From Ostrinia nubilalis (taxonomy: Eukaryota > Arthropoda > Insecta > Lepidoptera > Crambidae): a DNA stretch of 64,000 nt. The notes beneath the pieces are model-generated. The model did not search any database. It was not told where the DNA came from and saw only the letters and a program-made list of their open reading frames with translations. A program made the translations under genes and the position numbers. This document shows, piece by piece, positions 42,516-55,445 of this stretch. Each line of letters starts with the position of its first letter. Positions within the stretch are counted from its first letter, which is position 1. Where the stretch lies: positions 64,501 through 128,500 of the forward strand of contig NC_087112.1 in the NCBI RefSeq assembly GCF_963855985.1, written 5' to 3'.

Positions 42516-44879
42516 AACGAACGAACAAATTCATTTTGAAAGAGGAACCTACTGTCTGGTCTGAAATAAAAATGTTTCGTTATTATTCGTAGCAATTATG
42601 AGTGCTAATTACTAAATAAATTAAAACAAGAATCTTTCTTTCATCTCATGGACAAAGTGAGAAAACTCATCAAATCATAAGAATAATTTCGCGTGTTGAC
42701 CTACTTATCTGAATAGCAGGTATAATCGCGAACGAATGAATCTAATTAAACTCGGCGAGATTCGCTGGAAGTCATCGGTATAACTCAGGAGTTTAACTCT
42801 GATCTACAGTTAAAGCGCGAAGTTTTTTCCGCGGGATGAGTAAGTGAGGAAGTTGGCGATAGATAATAAACCGGCAAGTTTTAATTGTGAGCCGAGCACA
42901 GTGCAGGCCCACGCAGGAGGCCTGCCTTCTAGATAAGTAACAACTAATATCCAATCAAAAACATTTTCATTAGAAATATTACCAAGATAAGTTCAAAAAG
43001 TTATCACATCTCATGTAGAGCCAAGCTTCAAACGCTACACGGTCTAACTCTACAAGCCCTAACTTCACAAACTCTACCTCATTCTAAACATTCTTAATTA
43101 AGCTAACATCTTTCAGCAGGGAAAAAATTAATCCTTCTTTTCCTTTTTATTTTATCCGCGGTCTCAACTTTCGCGTTAATTGCGAACATTTACTTATCGA
43201 GTTAAGATAATTTCATCTGTACCATGGTTAGTGATTGTCTCATGCAACTGTCTATAAAGATACGTCTTTTGGTCTTGTCATCATTGCATGCATTACTTGT
43301 TTGTGTAAAGATGTGTTGTTGCTAGATCTTTGTCAATAAATAAATAAATAAACTGTCTATTCATAAAACTTAATGTAATGATAGTACGAAAGTCATTGTG
43401 CTTTTCGACTCTGTATCATACTTATGTACTGACGACAGCTTAACAATCTAAATACTATAGATAGTAATGCTTGTATTAAATAGATGCTATCTTGCAACAA
43501 AATGTAGTCTGAAAATAAACTAAGAAAAACTAAAACAATTATTATAGAGCAACTGCATCTCGATTTCATCGCTATGACAGCGTTGCAGTGCGCAGTAAGT
43601 CGCAGTGTATAAAGGGCCTAATAGAAAGCCATAATATTAATATCTGTTATTGTAGATATTTTACAATGATAAAGGGTAGTTTTATAATTACTTTGCTCTT
43701 AATAATGTTGAACCGAATCAATCACTTGTAACGAGGAAGTACTCTTAAACGAATTCCCGCCCCGTGTCGGATCGCTTTATGAATCTAACTATTAATATTT
43801 ATGAATCCACTCGCCTTAAAGTGCTTAAAATAAACTAGTTAAAACTTTCCCGGTATAATATTTTTGAAGTTTGTAACCCCATCAGTAACTCAATGACGTT
43901 CTCAGTGAACCTCGAACAGCTCAGCAAGAGCAGACACTTCATACTGTTAATATTTTTGTATAAAAACCTACGTCACCTAAGTCACTTGATGTTGTTGACC
44001 AAAGCTCTTCTACTAGTTGACATAATTTGAGATCTCAATTTGGAGAGTTCTGCTAGCTGAGCTATCATGAGACTACTCTCAGTATTTATAATACACTTGC
44101 ACAAATCGGAAATCCAACTATTACAGACATCCTAATGTGGCAACAATGAGTCGTCCAGAATACGAATCTAAGATTTTTTTAATTTCACATATTAATTATT
44201 ATCCATGAGGCTATTTGCAATGTATGTATTTAAAATCACTCCGTTACTTTTACAATTAATAACATTTGTTTCCTCAAGTTGTGTCGACAACAAACCTACA
44301 CAAATGTCAGTCTAAAACTCTGCTACAAAATGCTACTGACTAGCATTCATTAAATCTTAATATTAATTGATGTCAAATGTTTATAAAACTAAATAATAAT
44401 TTTTTAAACATTGTTAAACAAATAAAATAAACTGATTGACCGGCCGTCCTCCCTCAACTGTGGCAGAGTTAACGAATTCATTTGGACTTTAAACAGATTT
44501 CCGAAGTTGTGATAGACAATTATTGTCGTCAGCTTATTAAAATAACCGTCATTATTTTAAGGACGCTTGAAGAGACGTGATTTGCATCACAACGACTTTA
44601 ATACCTGATATTACAAGTGGAGTTTAGGTTCTGAAACCGAGCAAGAATACTCTACTTGGGTCCAAATTCGGTTGTATTAAAAAACATATTTTAGGAGTGC
44701 ATAAAGTTTTTTGGCATGGAAAAAGTGGAAGGAAAAAAATCTACCTTATGATTTATTTTGTATGAACGTTATATGCGAAACGATGAGAACGCCAAAAAAC
44801 TGTTTGCACTTTAAATATGACGATGTTTTTTATACAACCCAATTGACCCATGAGTATCGCTCATCACGCTGATATTTGG
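42516..44879. other. AT-rich non-coding DNA
   Basis: No genes recognised. At 43300-43350 TGCTAGATCTTTGTCAATAA followed by (ATAA)n looks like the 3' tail of a retroposon, but its start could not be placed. Confidence 0.4.
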
Positions 44880-44945
44880 CTCCAATTGGATTTGAACCCA
44901 CAACCCCAGCCGAGCAGTAGTTCGGAATGTGAAACATCAGACAAA
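44880..44945 (-). other. tRNA-like B-box segment, SINE relic
   Basis: The minus strand has GTTGTGGGTTCAAATCC, a Pol III B box, preceded by CGAACTACTGCTCGGCTGGG. No full tRNA fold is visible. Likely a tRNA-derived SINE. Confidence 0.4.
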
Positions 44946-47029
44946 CCCGTCGTCTAACATAATATTAACAGAAATTATCGCGATAATTTCCATTATAGAT
45001 AACGGTGTAAGGAACAACATAAAATTTTACGGTGAACAAGATAAGGACTTCACAGCTGAATGTGGTTAGTTGCTGCGGCGTAATAATAATGTCATTGTAT
45101 CAGCATGTAACGTCATTAATTTCTTGTATAATAAAATTAATAATTAAGTTTTTGTTTCAAATAGGTATGTATAAGAATTTTATAGCCCAAGGATTCCTTC
45201 CAAAAACTACAAGTGTGGGTTGGGGCACATTTAATTTACGATCGAAATGCAATACTGCTTGGTTTGGTGCTTGGTTCCAGCACGAGTATATTACACCAGT
45301 CAATGCCATTTCTCACACAGCAGAATCCAAAATCCTGTGCTTAACATAAAATACGACACAGGCATCTCCCATAAAATGTATCGCAGACAAAAATATTACA
45401 AAGCTTTGATTTTACGACGACATACAGCAACTTTGTAGTCTATTGAAAGAGATTCATTCTCTAACTCAGTAACTCTGGCATATTGAGATGAAACAAAGTT
45501 CAGCTCTATATTGATACGGCTTTGAACATAATTTATAAATAAGTGAATGGGTACAGTAGCTTCTATGTTCATAAAATTTAGGGAATAAGGCTGACAGACA
45601 AAAACTATTCATTATCTATGCACAACATAAAATCTGTCGATTGATAATGCTTTCTTTTCCCGGGCAGTTTTGTGGGAAACATAATCAATGGAGATTCCGA
45701 TTATTATATTCAATAATAAATAAAAGGAAAGAGCGCGCGTCTAAATAAATCGAGCGACTTGGGACTGGTTTTCCTGAGTATTTTTCTACTGTGACTGTGG
45801 ATTCCTTAAATATGGGTCTGTTTACGGGATCCGAGTTGTATAATATCAGAGTTTGTTCCAAAGGATGGCTTTTCCTATTCTGCGAGATTTCATCTTCGAT
45901 CTTTTGTTATAAATAGGCATCCAAGTTTAAGACACTAGTTAAAAACGTGACTTATGCTATGTCTAGAATAAAATAAATATGTTATCGCGATATAGAGACA
46001 TCAAAGAACAACTTCGTATCTATTTGTACTTTCTTGTTTGGTTCGGTTCTTCTTGTCACTAAAGACAATTTGCTCCGAGTTCGATTCTGGGCTTGCTTTT
46101 CAATCAAGTTTTAGGTAAAAGCTAAAGTTCATGCGATATTGTGATATAAGAATCCTTATTTGAAGAAGATCGCGACATTTGAAACGAGTCGTTGGGAGGA
46201 AAAGTAAATACATACTTATTGTATGTAAAAAAAGACAAAGCGGAGAATACACGTGTACGTACAGTCCTCGAAAAGGAATCATAACCCGCGCTTATTATAA
46301 ATAAATCCAGCTTCGTGACGTCGTATTTTCATGACAATGAGTGGTATTACTCAGAATTCTTGTGAAGTACTACAGCACAATACTACAATGCTGAGCCTAC
46401 CTAATTCACGGAATTTATATTCTCGGCCAGGACAAAGGTTACACACGTAAGCTTTCACAAAATCATCGCCGCATTATTTCGCGCACATTTTATTTAGGCT
46501 TTAATGTGACGTCACTGTTAAAAAGATGGATGGCAAATATAATAAAAGAGGCAGAAGACGGCTTTGTGAGCCGACGCGGGGCGAGGCAGGGCTGATAGGC
46601 TTACATTGCAATCTTATTCGTTTTTGAATTTATTTTTATAAATCTGGTGTGCCCAGTGTCTCTAGCAATAACTTAACCTTAATATAGACAATAAAGGAGT
46701 AAGATTACACAATAGATATGAAGTAACTGAGTTATTATACTAAAGTTTTGTAAAATACCAGCAACCTCTAAGGACTAGATAGCTAACATCATAAGCAATA
46801 ACATTGTTCTATAGAGGTATTGAGTAGGATCGTACTAAGTGTCTTACGTTTCGAAGAAACAGCATTGACAGAAGTATACCGAATAAAGAAAATCCTATCA
46901 AGGGGATAAAGAGGATGAGTTAACTAATGGCTACGAAAATAATCACGTATGGATTAACACTTTATTTTTGTCATTGAAGACTTCATACCCATCTCGCAGC
47001 CCTATTCCGGAGCACAATGATACTTTTAT
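44946..47029. other. AT-rich non-coding DNA
   Basis: A frame at 45032-45349 (105 codons) has no recognised domain and AT-driven composition. 46072-46090 (CGAGTTCGATTCTGGGC) is another B-box-like scrap. 46540-46600 is GC-richer. Confidence 0.35.
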
Positions 47030-47272
47030 ACCGAGGCAAGAATCAAAAGGCTTTCTGGCCGTTTGGCCTGTCACGGGCAGGGCGCCACAATGGCGACTGG
47101 GGCGCCATCTGCGCCGCTCACAAAGACGTGTTATAAGCCGGGAGGTGAGCGCTAATGTGACGAAGTGGTCATTGTTTGGTAGTATCGAGAAAATATTGCA
47201 GTAGGATTATTAACATCAGGTGATCCGTCAGCTCGTTTGCCTCCTATCACATAAAAAAAAAAAAAAAAAAAA
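47030..47272 (+). mobile_element. 3' end of a LINE or SINE with poly(A) tail
   Basis: Contains CTTTCTGGCCGTTTGGCCTG, GCGCCACAATGGCGACTGGG and CCGCTCACAAAGACGTGTTA. It ends CAGGTGATCCGTCAGCTCGT, TTGCCTCCTATCACAT and 20 A residues. This tail is familiar as a widespread lepidopteran retroposon end (inference). The open frame across it is probably a coding remnant or chance. Confidence 0.55.
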
Positions 47273-47298
47273 CGTTTAAGGTGTTAAAACCCCTTGGG

Positions 47299-47422
47299 CC
47301 TTATTACAAAAAAGTTAACCCGGGACGAACTCTGGTTTAAAATGACATTTCCATACTAAATGTCAATTTAAACCAGGGTTCAAACTGAGTTTAGCTTTGT
47401 AGCTTTGTTGTAATAAGGGGGC
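47299..47422. mobile_element. Foldback MITE, ~124 bp
   Basis: The left arm CCTTATTACAAAAAAGTTAA and right arm (inverted CCTTATTACAACAAAGCTAC) pair. The inner arms also pair through AACTCTGGTTTAAAATGACA and its inverted partner. The loop is a few bases. No coding. Confidence 0.65.
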
Positions 47423-47519
47423 TTGGCTTTATTCTTAATGGTGCTGGATTGTTTTTTGTAGAACTCAACAGGATGGTGTATTCACCAGCGTAGTGAGACA
47501 AGGGCATCTCCGTTCGTTC

Positions 47520-47660
47520 ATTTCGACGTCCACTGCTGGGCAAAGACCTCCCCCATTCCAAGGATTGCCGGCCAGTTCGCGACAGCGACCAGTCCTAGTT
47601 TGCCGCACCATGGTGTTTCTTGCGATTTTACCCGTATCGTCGATCCACTTAGTGGGGGGT
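47520..47660 (-). pseudogene. C-terminal tail of an RTE-type LINE, minus strand
   Basis: The minus strand reads PPTKWIDDTGKIARNTMV and then, after a frame change, a stretch equivalent to LCPAVDVEM read from CCCAGCAGTGGACGTCGAAA. This is the same RWTDD...QQW tail as at 9752 and 42381, but from a more distant subfamily and with indels. Confidence 0.6.
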
Positions 47661-48095
47661 AAACTATAAACTTTGCTGATTGTTATAAAACTTATAAAGA
47701 CGAAAATATAAAAATTACAGCTATTGGTGAAGTTTATGTGTACTTGGGGAGCTCTACATTAATTTACATACTATAAATTGCTATTCATTATACATCGTAG
47801 ATAATGAGACGAGGATATTTTTTTGTAAATATGGGCTTACTAAACCTTTGTGTATTGCAATGATGATAAGAGGTCGTTATGATCGAATAAAGAGGCACTC
47901 ATCTCGCGCCACCTGTATTATTTTTCGTTATTTGACATAATAATGTATCAGCAAACATTTCAGCTCGCGTTGATTAATACCATTGTCTTTGTTGCTAAGA
48001 TATTCTTCTACTCAGTAATGTTATAATCCAAGTAATGTAATGTTTTCCACTGTACATACTAGAAAATAGGCTAGTTTCCTAAAAAAATGTTTTTA
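47661..48095. other. AT-rich non-coding DNA
   Basis: Nothing recognised. Confidence 0.4.
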
Positions 48096-48339
48096 GTCCG
48101 TCAATTTTAGTATCAAAAAATATTGGACACGTACATTTTTAATTGTCAATCAAACAAATAATTACAAAGTTATAGTGCGTTGAAGTTCCGCGATGTCACA
48201 AAGCGCTGCACTTTTACGCACTCACTGACGTCACGGGCCTTTTCTTTAGAACTTTGGCACACTTTATCTCTTTACATTTCATTAGTTTTAAAAAGTGAAA
48301 ATAGGTGTCGAGTAGTTTTTGATAAGCTAACTGACGGAC
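48096..48339. mobile_element. MITE with TA target duplication
   Basis: The left end GTCCGTCAATTTTAGTATCA and inverted right end GTCCGTCAGTTAGCTTATCA match at about 17 of 24 positions and share a following AAAA. TA lies at both outer sides (48094-48095 and 48340-48341), consistent with a Tc1/mariner-type non-autonomous element. 244 bp, no coding. Confidence 0.65.
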
Positions 48340-48433
48340 TAATTAAAACTCTTGTTTTTTTACCCAAGAAACATCCCTATTAGCTACTACACCTCTAACA
48401 GAAAAGTAGAGTTATTCCCTTGTTTATATTGGA

Positions 48434-48636
48434 CTAGCGGCTGCCCGCGACTTCGTACGCGTGGATCCCGTTTTACTCCCTTAAGGGTGGAGTTTCGTAA
48501 AATCCGTTCTTAGTGAGCACCTGCGTTCTAAAAGGAACCCCCATGCAAAATTTGAGACTCCTAACACTTGTAGTTTCTGAGATTTCGTGATGAGTGAGCG
48601 AGTCAGACAATGAGCTTTCGCTTTTATAGATATAGA
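48434..48636 (-). mobile_element. Short non-autonomous Helitron, minus strand
   Basis: On the minus strand it starts TCTATATCTATAAAAGCGAA after an A and ends CGAAGTCGCGGGCAGCCGCTAG before a T (split here as CGAAGTCGCGGGC and AGCCGCTAG). The internal GAAATCTCAGAAACTACAAG is familiar from this repeat family. 203 bp. Confidence 0.65.
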
Positions 48637-50990
48637 TTAATTACTTTAGATTTTACTTAAATTATCGCAATTTTCCGAAGGAAGATGTGTAGAATACAAT
48701 AATATCTTTACATAATGTTTTACAAATGCATCGTAGCCATCAAACATGCTTATGTAGTAGGTAGTTCCGATAGAAGAACTGTCCTTAAGTAAATCAAGTG
48801 CGCTGGCGGCGCGCGCGGCCGTCGGGAGCGCAAACACGGCGGAACTCGTGCGCTTTATTGACTTTGTTTTGGCAGCGCGTTTTAAATGGAGTGGTCAATA
48901 AATACGCTGGAAGTAACTGCAAATACCCAAGTTTGTAGTTTCTGCAACAGTGTGTAAGTAAACAGTTTTAAAACTCTGCGCGCTTCTTACTCGATTTTAT
49001 CGTAACAAATTATTGGATGTCCTAGCCGCTCTCCTATGTCCGAATCACCAAAGATAGAAAATGTCCAGTAACGATTGAAGATCGATGTGGATGAATTGGT
49101 TCGATTGATGTCATGTTTTTATTCAGCAGTGGTCTGACTCAAGGTAATGATGATAAAGGCATTTTAATGTTTTAGGTTGAGTTGCACCATCTAACTTTGT
49201 TGATGTTTTTTGCATGGAGTTTAGATTTTCGTTAAGTAGACGGTGTAACTCAGCCTTAATGTTTAAAAACTTAATACAAACTGTTGAAGATTTTTGAACA
49301 TTCGATTACTTATAATATCAACGTTTTATCCTATTTTTACGTTAATTTCGTAGATCCAGTAATTCTGAAGGTAAGTAAGGAAAACATTTTCCTTTAATAT
49401 GATTTCGGTTTTAAAAGCAATTTATGGTTTTAACATGAGTGATGTTGCGTCGTACATAAATCTCGTTACTACGATGACGTGCGGGAAAATTGTAAAACGT
49501 TATTTATCTTTTTTCATTTGGTTCACTTATTTAATAAGTGCCTTGTATATTAAAATGTTGAAATCAGACGTTGACTTAAAACAGATAAATGTGTGATTTG
49601 ATCCACGGTCAATAGTCTTTAACATTTTGTTTGATATTATATTATTTGATGGCAAATTGAAAACGTGAAATTTAATTAATTAATTAAGTTGTTAAACAAC
49701 CTAGTACTTATTAAGATAAATCAAATTTAAAATGTAACTAACTTCTTATTGTATTCCTACATAATAAGATTTGTTTCTAACCGCCCGATGCAAACGTTTT
49801 ACGTAGAAAAATATGCGACACAAAATAAGAAAAACGGCGAACACTTACAAAAAATCCGGGACCATTTCAGAAAACATTTCGATTCTCTCAACGGTGAAGT
49901 CGTAAAGTATCGATAATGCACATCCCGCGATGGCGGAGGCCGAGGGAAGAAATTAATAAATCCACCATTTTTCTTACAATCGTTCGGCATCGCGTTGACA
50001 AATTAACCTATAAATCCTGCGGGAATAACGACGTCACCTATATTTGTTGTTGGACCTTATGCTGGGATCGGTACTCCATTGGCAACCTTATGGCTCAGAA
50101 ATTAGAGGCGTGGGTTGAAAGGGAATGTGTTCAGGTAGGTTTGAAGATTAATGTATGAACGTCGCGGCTTCGGAGACTCCGTGGCCGTGTGGACAAATCG
50201 ACCGTTCGACTGATCATCTTTGGTTCTTTTGTACACTTTTCGATACAAGTTAGGGTGACAACGAAAGGGTTTCGAGGTTCTTAGGGCTCAGATTTGACGG
50301 CTCTATTGCATTCCAGAATCACCAGGACAATAAAGATGTTGCAGAACATTTTATTTGTGTTCAGGTTTTATAGCTACTCTACCTATTACGAGTCGAATTG
50401 CCAGTCTGTCATATCATTCAATGCTACAGAAAAGGCAAGTGTAATTCAATATAAACAGTCATCTCCCAAAAATAAACAAAATCAGCAAAGTGACGAGTCA
50501 GGTTCACGCACTAAGGATTTTCTCGCAAAGCATCAATATCAATTTGGGTAATGACATCGCGATATGCAAAACAGGGGTTATCAATATCCATTTACCCGAA
50601 TAGTGAAACTCGATGTAACAAAGTGATCGCCTTATTTTTTGCGGCGATGACAAACTGCAAATCAATAGCAATAACCGTGTTTGGTTGTTTAGATGCCTCT
50701 TTCTTTATTTTCTGGTGTTTTGGAGGCCATATGCAAATTTATTGCCTTAGATAGTGTTTGATCTAATGGAAATAAACTTTTCACACTCTAAGATATTCAG
50801 CTCATTTATTTATCTTCTTTTTTTCTCGTTGTTTAATTAAATTTACCGGTTTACACATTAATGTTGCTTTGAAGATGTAAACGGAACATACATGACATTT
50901 TGCATGATCATTATTTTATTGTACACAAATACATTGAAACGTTTTTATTTTTTGGACAAGTATTAAGTCCACGTTATTTCTACCCGAACT
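48637..50990. other. AT-rich non-coding DNA, 3' flank of the small secreted-peptide gene
   Basis: Frames at 49399-49596, 49916-50158 and 50294-50551 show no recognised domains. A GC-rich patch at 48790-48850 (GCTGGCGGCGCGCGCGGCCG) is a possible regulatory site. Poly(A) signals for the minus-strand gene lie at 50990-50995 and 50944-50949. Confidence 0.4.
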
Positions 50991-51227
50991 TTATTTCTCT
51001 TCAGGTGGGTCGGCGAAACCGGAGTGCAGCAGGAAATATTCCCGGTCTATTTCTTCTTCAATGTCCCGTAGGAGGTTCCGGGGCTCGTGGCCGGGCGGCG
51101 GCGTGGGGTCGATCAGGACCCCCGGCAGGCCCAGCTCATAGGCGCCCGTCACTGGTGCTTCTTCTATGATGGGTGCCGCTAGCGACCTGCCCATCACCAC
51201 CAGACAAAGTCCAAAAACCTGTAACAT
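50991..51227 (-). CDS. Small secreted peptide, last or only coding exon
   Basis: Minus-strand frame of 78 codons with GC-rich coding composition, in an AT-rich region. It starts MLQVFGLCLVVMGRSLA, a good signal peptide with cleavage likely before APIIEE. The mature part (~61 residues) is acidic and Pro-rich: GLPGVLIDPTPPPGHEPRNL, then a charged helix (LRDIEEEIDREYFLL) and GFADPPEEK. There are no cysteines in the mature part and no dibasic sites. A splice acceptor (TGATGTTACAG|GT) overlaps the start, so the ATG at 51227 may be the true start or the exon may begin at 51217 with the start upstream. AATAAA overlaps the stop codon and others follow. I do not recognise the family. Confidence 0.6.
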   Translation of the reverse strand: MLQVFGLCLVVMGRSLAAPIIEEAPVTGAYELGLPGVLIDPTPPPGHEPRNLLRDIEEEIDREYFLLHSGFADPPEEK

Positions 51228-52612
51228 CAAATGATTAACTACTTCAGCAAGTTATAATTTGCCTACTTCCCCTTCTTGCTTTAATGACCCTATTATAACT
51301 AATATTAACTATCACTTTAACGTCAAACTTCTTCTCAGCATATAATGTTGTCCCGAAGTGGTGGTAGGGCAAGCTATCTATATTTGGGACGTGTATAAGT
51401 GCCCGAAAGGGCCTATGTACTGAATAAAATATTTGAATTTGAAATTTTTATGTTGAATTATTCAAAATGTGTGTCAAGGTATGATAATAGTGATGCAATT
51501 GGCATATTTCACTGTAAAAGTAGAGATCACTTACTATGCAAGGGCCCATGTTGTTCTTTGTCTGGTACTGCACTGGTGCCCTGTCGGAGATATACTTCAT
51601 TTATAGATGCTAAATGTACACATACTTGCGGACCGCGACCGCAAGCCTCCGTTGGTCAGAGTTAAAGGCACAGTGTAGATTAATTAAGCAGCGTCAGCTA
51701 AAATACTTTGACACGTCCCAGTATTAACTCCACCACTGCTTCGGGACAATAAATGAACCAGTGCAAGTGCTGAGAAGAAGCTGCGCAAGAAACTCGGTCA
51801 CTATTCCATGCTGATCATACTGACATATCAAAAGGCAAGTAGACTAGAACATTTACTCGAACATTTATGTATGTAACGTTCACACGAATCGTACAACATA
51901 GGTAAATGTACGACATTTGGTTCGTGATAGGGTGACGATACACTGAACATAATTATAGAGCGGCTTATTGTCACTATAATTCCTGGTTTATGTAACCACT
52001 AAATTTGACTGGTGTGAGCCTGTTGTGTCTCACTGCACTGTATTAATCAGTTATTATCCAAACAAAGCAATTACCGTTAGCCGTAATCGCACAGGTCATC
52101 AACGATATACGGAACTACTCTATCATCAGCGGATTGATTTGCGTATCTATGCAGTATTTTAAGATTTTAAGGCCAAATTTTTCGATAAATATGGAATTGG
52201 ATGGAAAACCATAGATCTACACACATCTATGTAGAATAACCAGCATACTAACTGTTGTCGTTGCCAAAAACAAAATTGGGAAAAAGTTAAGTAGTAATAA
52301 TATAAAACTAAGAATAATAATCTAAGGCGTTATGTCGCCTTCATAGAGGATCATTAAAATATCATAAGACATAAGCTTTGTAAAGATGTTATCACGATGA
52401 CAAGGGAACGAAAGATTTCTCATAAAATGCCTTCGTAAAAATAATATTCGACTGCTTGAATTTAGGGTTCAGTTTTTTCAAATCAAATCAAATTAAATAA
52501 TTTATTTGTAAAGCATGAATGACGAATACAATTGGAAAGTGCCAGTCAGCCAGCGACACTTAAAGGTAGCACCATTATGAAAAACGTCTGAGGTAAGACT
52601 GAGCGGTTTGTA
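51228..52612. other. Non-coding with retroposon tail scraps
   Basis: 51390-51440 (AAGTGCCCGAAAGGGCCTAT, then ACTGAATAAAATATTTGAAT) resembles the 3' tail of a lepidopteran retroposon. 51725-51815 (CCACTGCTTCGGGACAATAA and GAGAAGAAGCTGCGCAAGAA) resembles another common repeat. The rest is AT-rich with no gene. Confidence 0.4.
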
Positions 52613-52710
52613 TTAACCCTTAATTCGACGACGTGCGATATACTTCCCATCGAACGAAAAAAAATCTCCGTAAAAAAATTTACCGTATATCTTGAACTCA
52701 AGGTGTTTAT

Positions 52711-52842
52711 TTGCTCCCTGAACTATCTAACTATGCTGTCAAAAATCAGCTAGGCACCAATGTCGATGAGACGCGAGCAATATCCAATAATGTGACGGGG
52801 AGGAAGTGCCCGCTGTGCGGGCTCTCGGTAAATTGCATTTTA
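52711..52842 (+). pseudogene. piggyBac transposase C-terminal scrap
   Basis: LPELSNYAVKNQLGTNVDET runs to VTGRKCPLCG. The pattern of a TGRK/CPLC cysteine pair after a short acidic linker is like the Cys-rich C-terminus of piggyBac transposases. The catalytic DDD core is absent. The match is short and made from memory, so treat with caution. Confidence 0.4.
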
Positions 52843-53300
52843 TTCATTATTTTACGGCTTAATACTCTTGTAATATTATTAAAAACTATAGATAGGATAC
52901 CTGCGAAGCTACTTACAATGTATTTACTGTCATGCAGAGTTTTATTTTCGTTTTACGATACCTATTACTTGCATGTCCAGTATACTTCCCGTCGTCGAAT
53001 TACTAGTAAAGTAACTGCTAAATACTATGTCCAGTATTCTTCCCGTTGTCAAATTGTTAGAAAATTAACTTTTGTGGTTTTTGATAACAATATTTTAGGG
53101 ATCCACACATAAAATGTTTTCTGCCTCACTATGTAACGTTTTTCAGAGTTTTAACTCTAAAAAACAAGCTTTAGTAGCATTGGTGCCGCCTAACGCTACT
53201 CCTTTTCATATAGATACTGGTTTTCATACGAAAATTGTTCTTCTCACCCTGCTTTTCCATCAGTTCTTGCATAGAGCGCATGAATATAGACAGCTAAATC

Positions 53301-54594
53301 TACGAGGGCTGCACTAAAAGTATCGGGAATGGAATATTTCCACTGTTCCAGTCATGTTAAAATCTATTTAATTGCAAACTCCAAGGTTTTAAAAATCGTA
53401 TACCATTTATTTATTTAAAAAAAGATTCTCAGTCGTATCACAAGGTCTTGTCAAACTTGTTTAGTCGTTGAGAAAATGGAATTGACTCGAGAAAATTCAA
53501 GAGCGATGATTTATTATGACTTTTGAAGTGGTTTAACACAAAAACAGTGTGTTGACCGGATGATTTCTGCATTTGGTAATGAAGCTCCATCCAAAACCAC
53601 AATTTATCGCTGGTTTCCTGAATTTCAACGTGGACGTGTCAAGCTCAGTGATGATCCCCGTCAAGGTCGTCCAAAAACTGCAGTCACCTAAGAAAACGTT
53701 GATGCTGTGCGTAAGCTGATTGAAGAAGATCGACATGTGATATACCGCGAAATTCAGGCAACTTTAGACATTGGCATGAGTCAAATACAAATAATCTTGC
53801 ATGAACAATTAGGTGTAAAAAAGTTGTTTTCCCGATGGATACCGCATTCGCTCTGTGAAGAGCAAAATGCGGCTCGCGTTACTTGGTGCGTCAGAACTCT
53901 CGGGAGATTGCATGCAGGATCCTCAAATGCTGTATACAACATCGTATCAGGTGACGAATCATGGATATACGCGTACGAACCCGAAACAAAAAACCAGTCA
54001 CGAGTTTGGGTGTTCGAAAATGAATTAAAGCCAACAAAAATTGTTCGTTCACGGAGTGTTGCAAAAAAAAATGGTGGCCACGTTTGTCTCCAAAACCGGC
54101 CATGTTGCGACTATTCCTCTTGGGGGACAAAGAACGGTTAATGCAGATTAGTATGCTAGCATTTGTTTGCCACAGGTCGTTTCTGAACTCCGTAAAGAGA
54201 ACTGCAACCGCTGCATCATCCTCCATCACGACAATGCGAGTTCTCACACCGCGCACTGAACAAAAGAGTTTTAGAGCAAGAAAACATAGAATTATTAGTC
54301 CATCCGCCGTACAGCCCCGACCTCAGCCCTAATGATTTCTATACTTTCCCTAAAATAAAGAATAAATTGCGTGGTCAGAGATTTTCATCACCTGAAGAAG
54401 CTGTGGAAGCCTACAAAACGGCCATTTTGGAGACCCTAACTTCCGAATGCAATGGTTGCTTCAATGATTGGTTTCGTGTATGGAAAAATGTGTCAAAGTT
54501 CGCGGAGAATACTTTATAAAGCAATAAATACATTTTTAAATAGTAATGTTGTTTCACTTCCTTGATTCCCGAAATTTTCAGTGCCGCCCTCGTA
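53301..54594 (+). mobile_element. mariner transposon, decayed
   Basis: Terminal inverted repeats TACGAGGGCTGCACTAAAAG (left) and, inverted, TACGAGGGCGGCACTGAAAA (right), both continuing into TTCGGGAAT- or ATCGGGAAT-like sequence, with TA at the outer ends. The length of 1294 bp is normal for mariner. The transposase is full-length in outline but has stops and frameshifts. Confidence 0.9.
53475..54520 (+). pseudogene. mariner transposase pseudogene
   Basis: From MELTRENSRAMIYYDF (then TGA) through the helix-turn-helix part (GLTQKQCVDRM, IYRWFPEFQRGRVKL, then a stop before ENVDAVRKLIEED) to the catalytic domain. The three catalytic Asp positions can still be seen: SGDESWIYAYEPETK (~53950), ILHHDNASSHTA (~54220) and PYSPDLSPNDFYTF (~54317-54347), fitting the mariner D,D34D pattern. 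Several frame changes between 54110 and 54360 break it. It ends in a TAA near 54520. Confidence 0.9.
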
Positions 54595-55445
54595 TAACTC
54601 TGTCTTACTCGAGGGAAAAATGCCAGAGGCATGGAACAGGAGCGTGGTGGTACCCTTATTCAAGAAAAGGGATAACACCTTACTGAAGAATTATAGTCCC
54701 CTCACGCTTCCGAGCCATATCTACAAGCTTTTATGCGAGGGTTATTACATGCCGGTATCCAAGAAGTCTTTGTTACCATAAACCACATCCATACACTGCG
54801 GCAAGGTTATACAAAAGACCATGGAGTATAACTTGCCATTACGCTTGGCATACGTGGACTATGAGAAGGCTTTCGATTTGATTGAAGCTTGAACAGTGCT
54901 GCAGTCTTTCTAGAGAGCTTCCGTATTGACCCTTGGTGCTGAAGTGCTTGCGCAAAATGCCACCTTGATGGCGGTCCAAGTGCAGGAGAAGAAATCAGCA
55001 ACAGGTCCAAGTGTGTTACCAGTAATCACATAATGGTACCTACTGAAAGGTTACTTCTCACAATAAGCCCTCTCTATATCACAGCATGACATGGAGAGAG
55101 CTGTGCTTGGTGTTTCTGTGCGACATCTAATGAGGAGATCCGTAAAAGAACTAAAATCACTGATATAGCCTTATGGATTAGCATACTAAAGTGGCAATGG
55201 GCAGGGCACACATCACGCAGAACTGATGGCTGATGGCTACAGCAAGGTTTAGTATGGAGGCAACGTGCCGACAACCGCTGCGTGGGAGGTCCACCCACAA
55301 GGTGGACAGATGAACCCATAAAGGTAGCAGGAAGGCGCAGGATACAGGCTGACTATCAGATTGGCCGGTTGTTAGCCCACTTGCCAACCTGATAATCATT
55401 GGGGGAGGACTATGTTCATTAGTGGACGTCATAAAGCTGAAATTA
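54595..55445 (+). pseudogene. RTE-type LINE fragment, heavily decayed
   Basis: Starts with KMPEAWNRSVVVPLFKKRDN, an RT palm block, continuing LLKNYSPLTLPSHIYKLL. The next block, LAYVDYEKAFDLIEA (~54845-54890), holds the first catalytic Asp. The YADD region is missing. The end reads ERAVLGVSVRHLMRRSVKEL and then GGPPTRWTDEPIKVAGRR (~55285-55340), the tail type seen at 9752 and 42381. Large internal deletions and many stops. It adjoins the mariner directly, so the mariner may have landed in this LINE copy. Confidence 0.75.

Noticed and set aside
45032..45349. 105-codon frame
   Set aside because: AT-driven composition, no domain, no splice or promoter signals.
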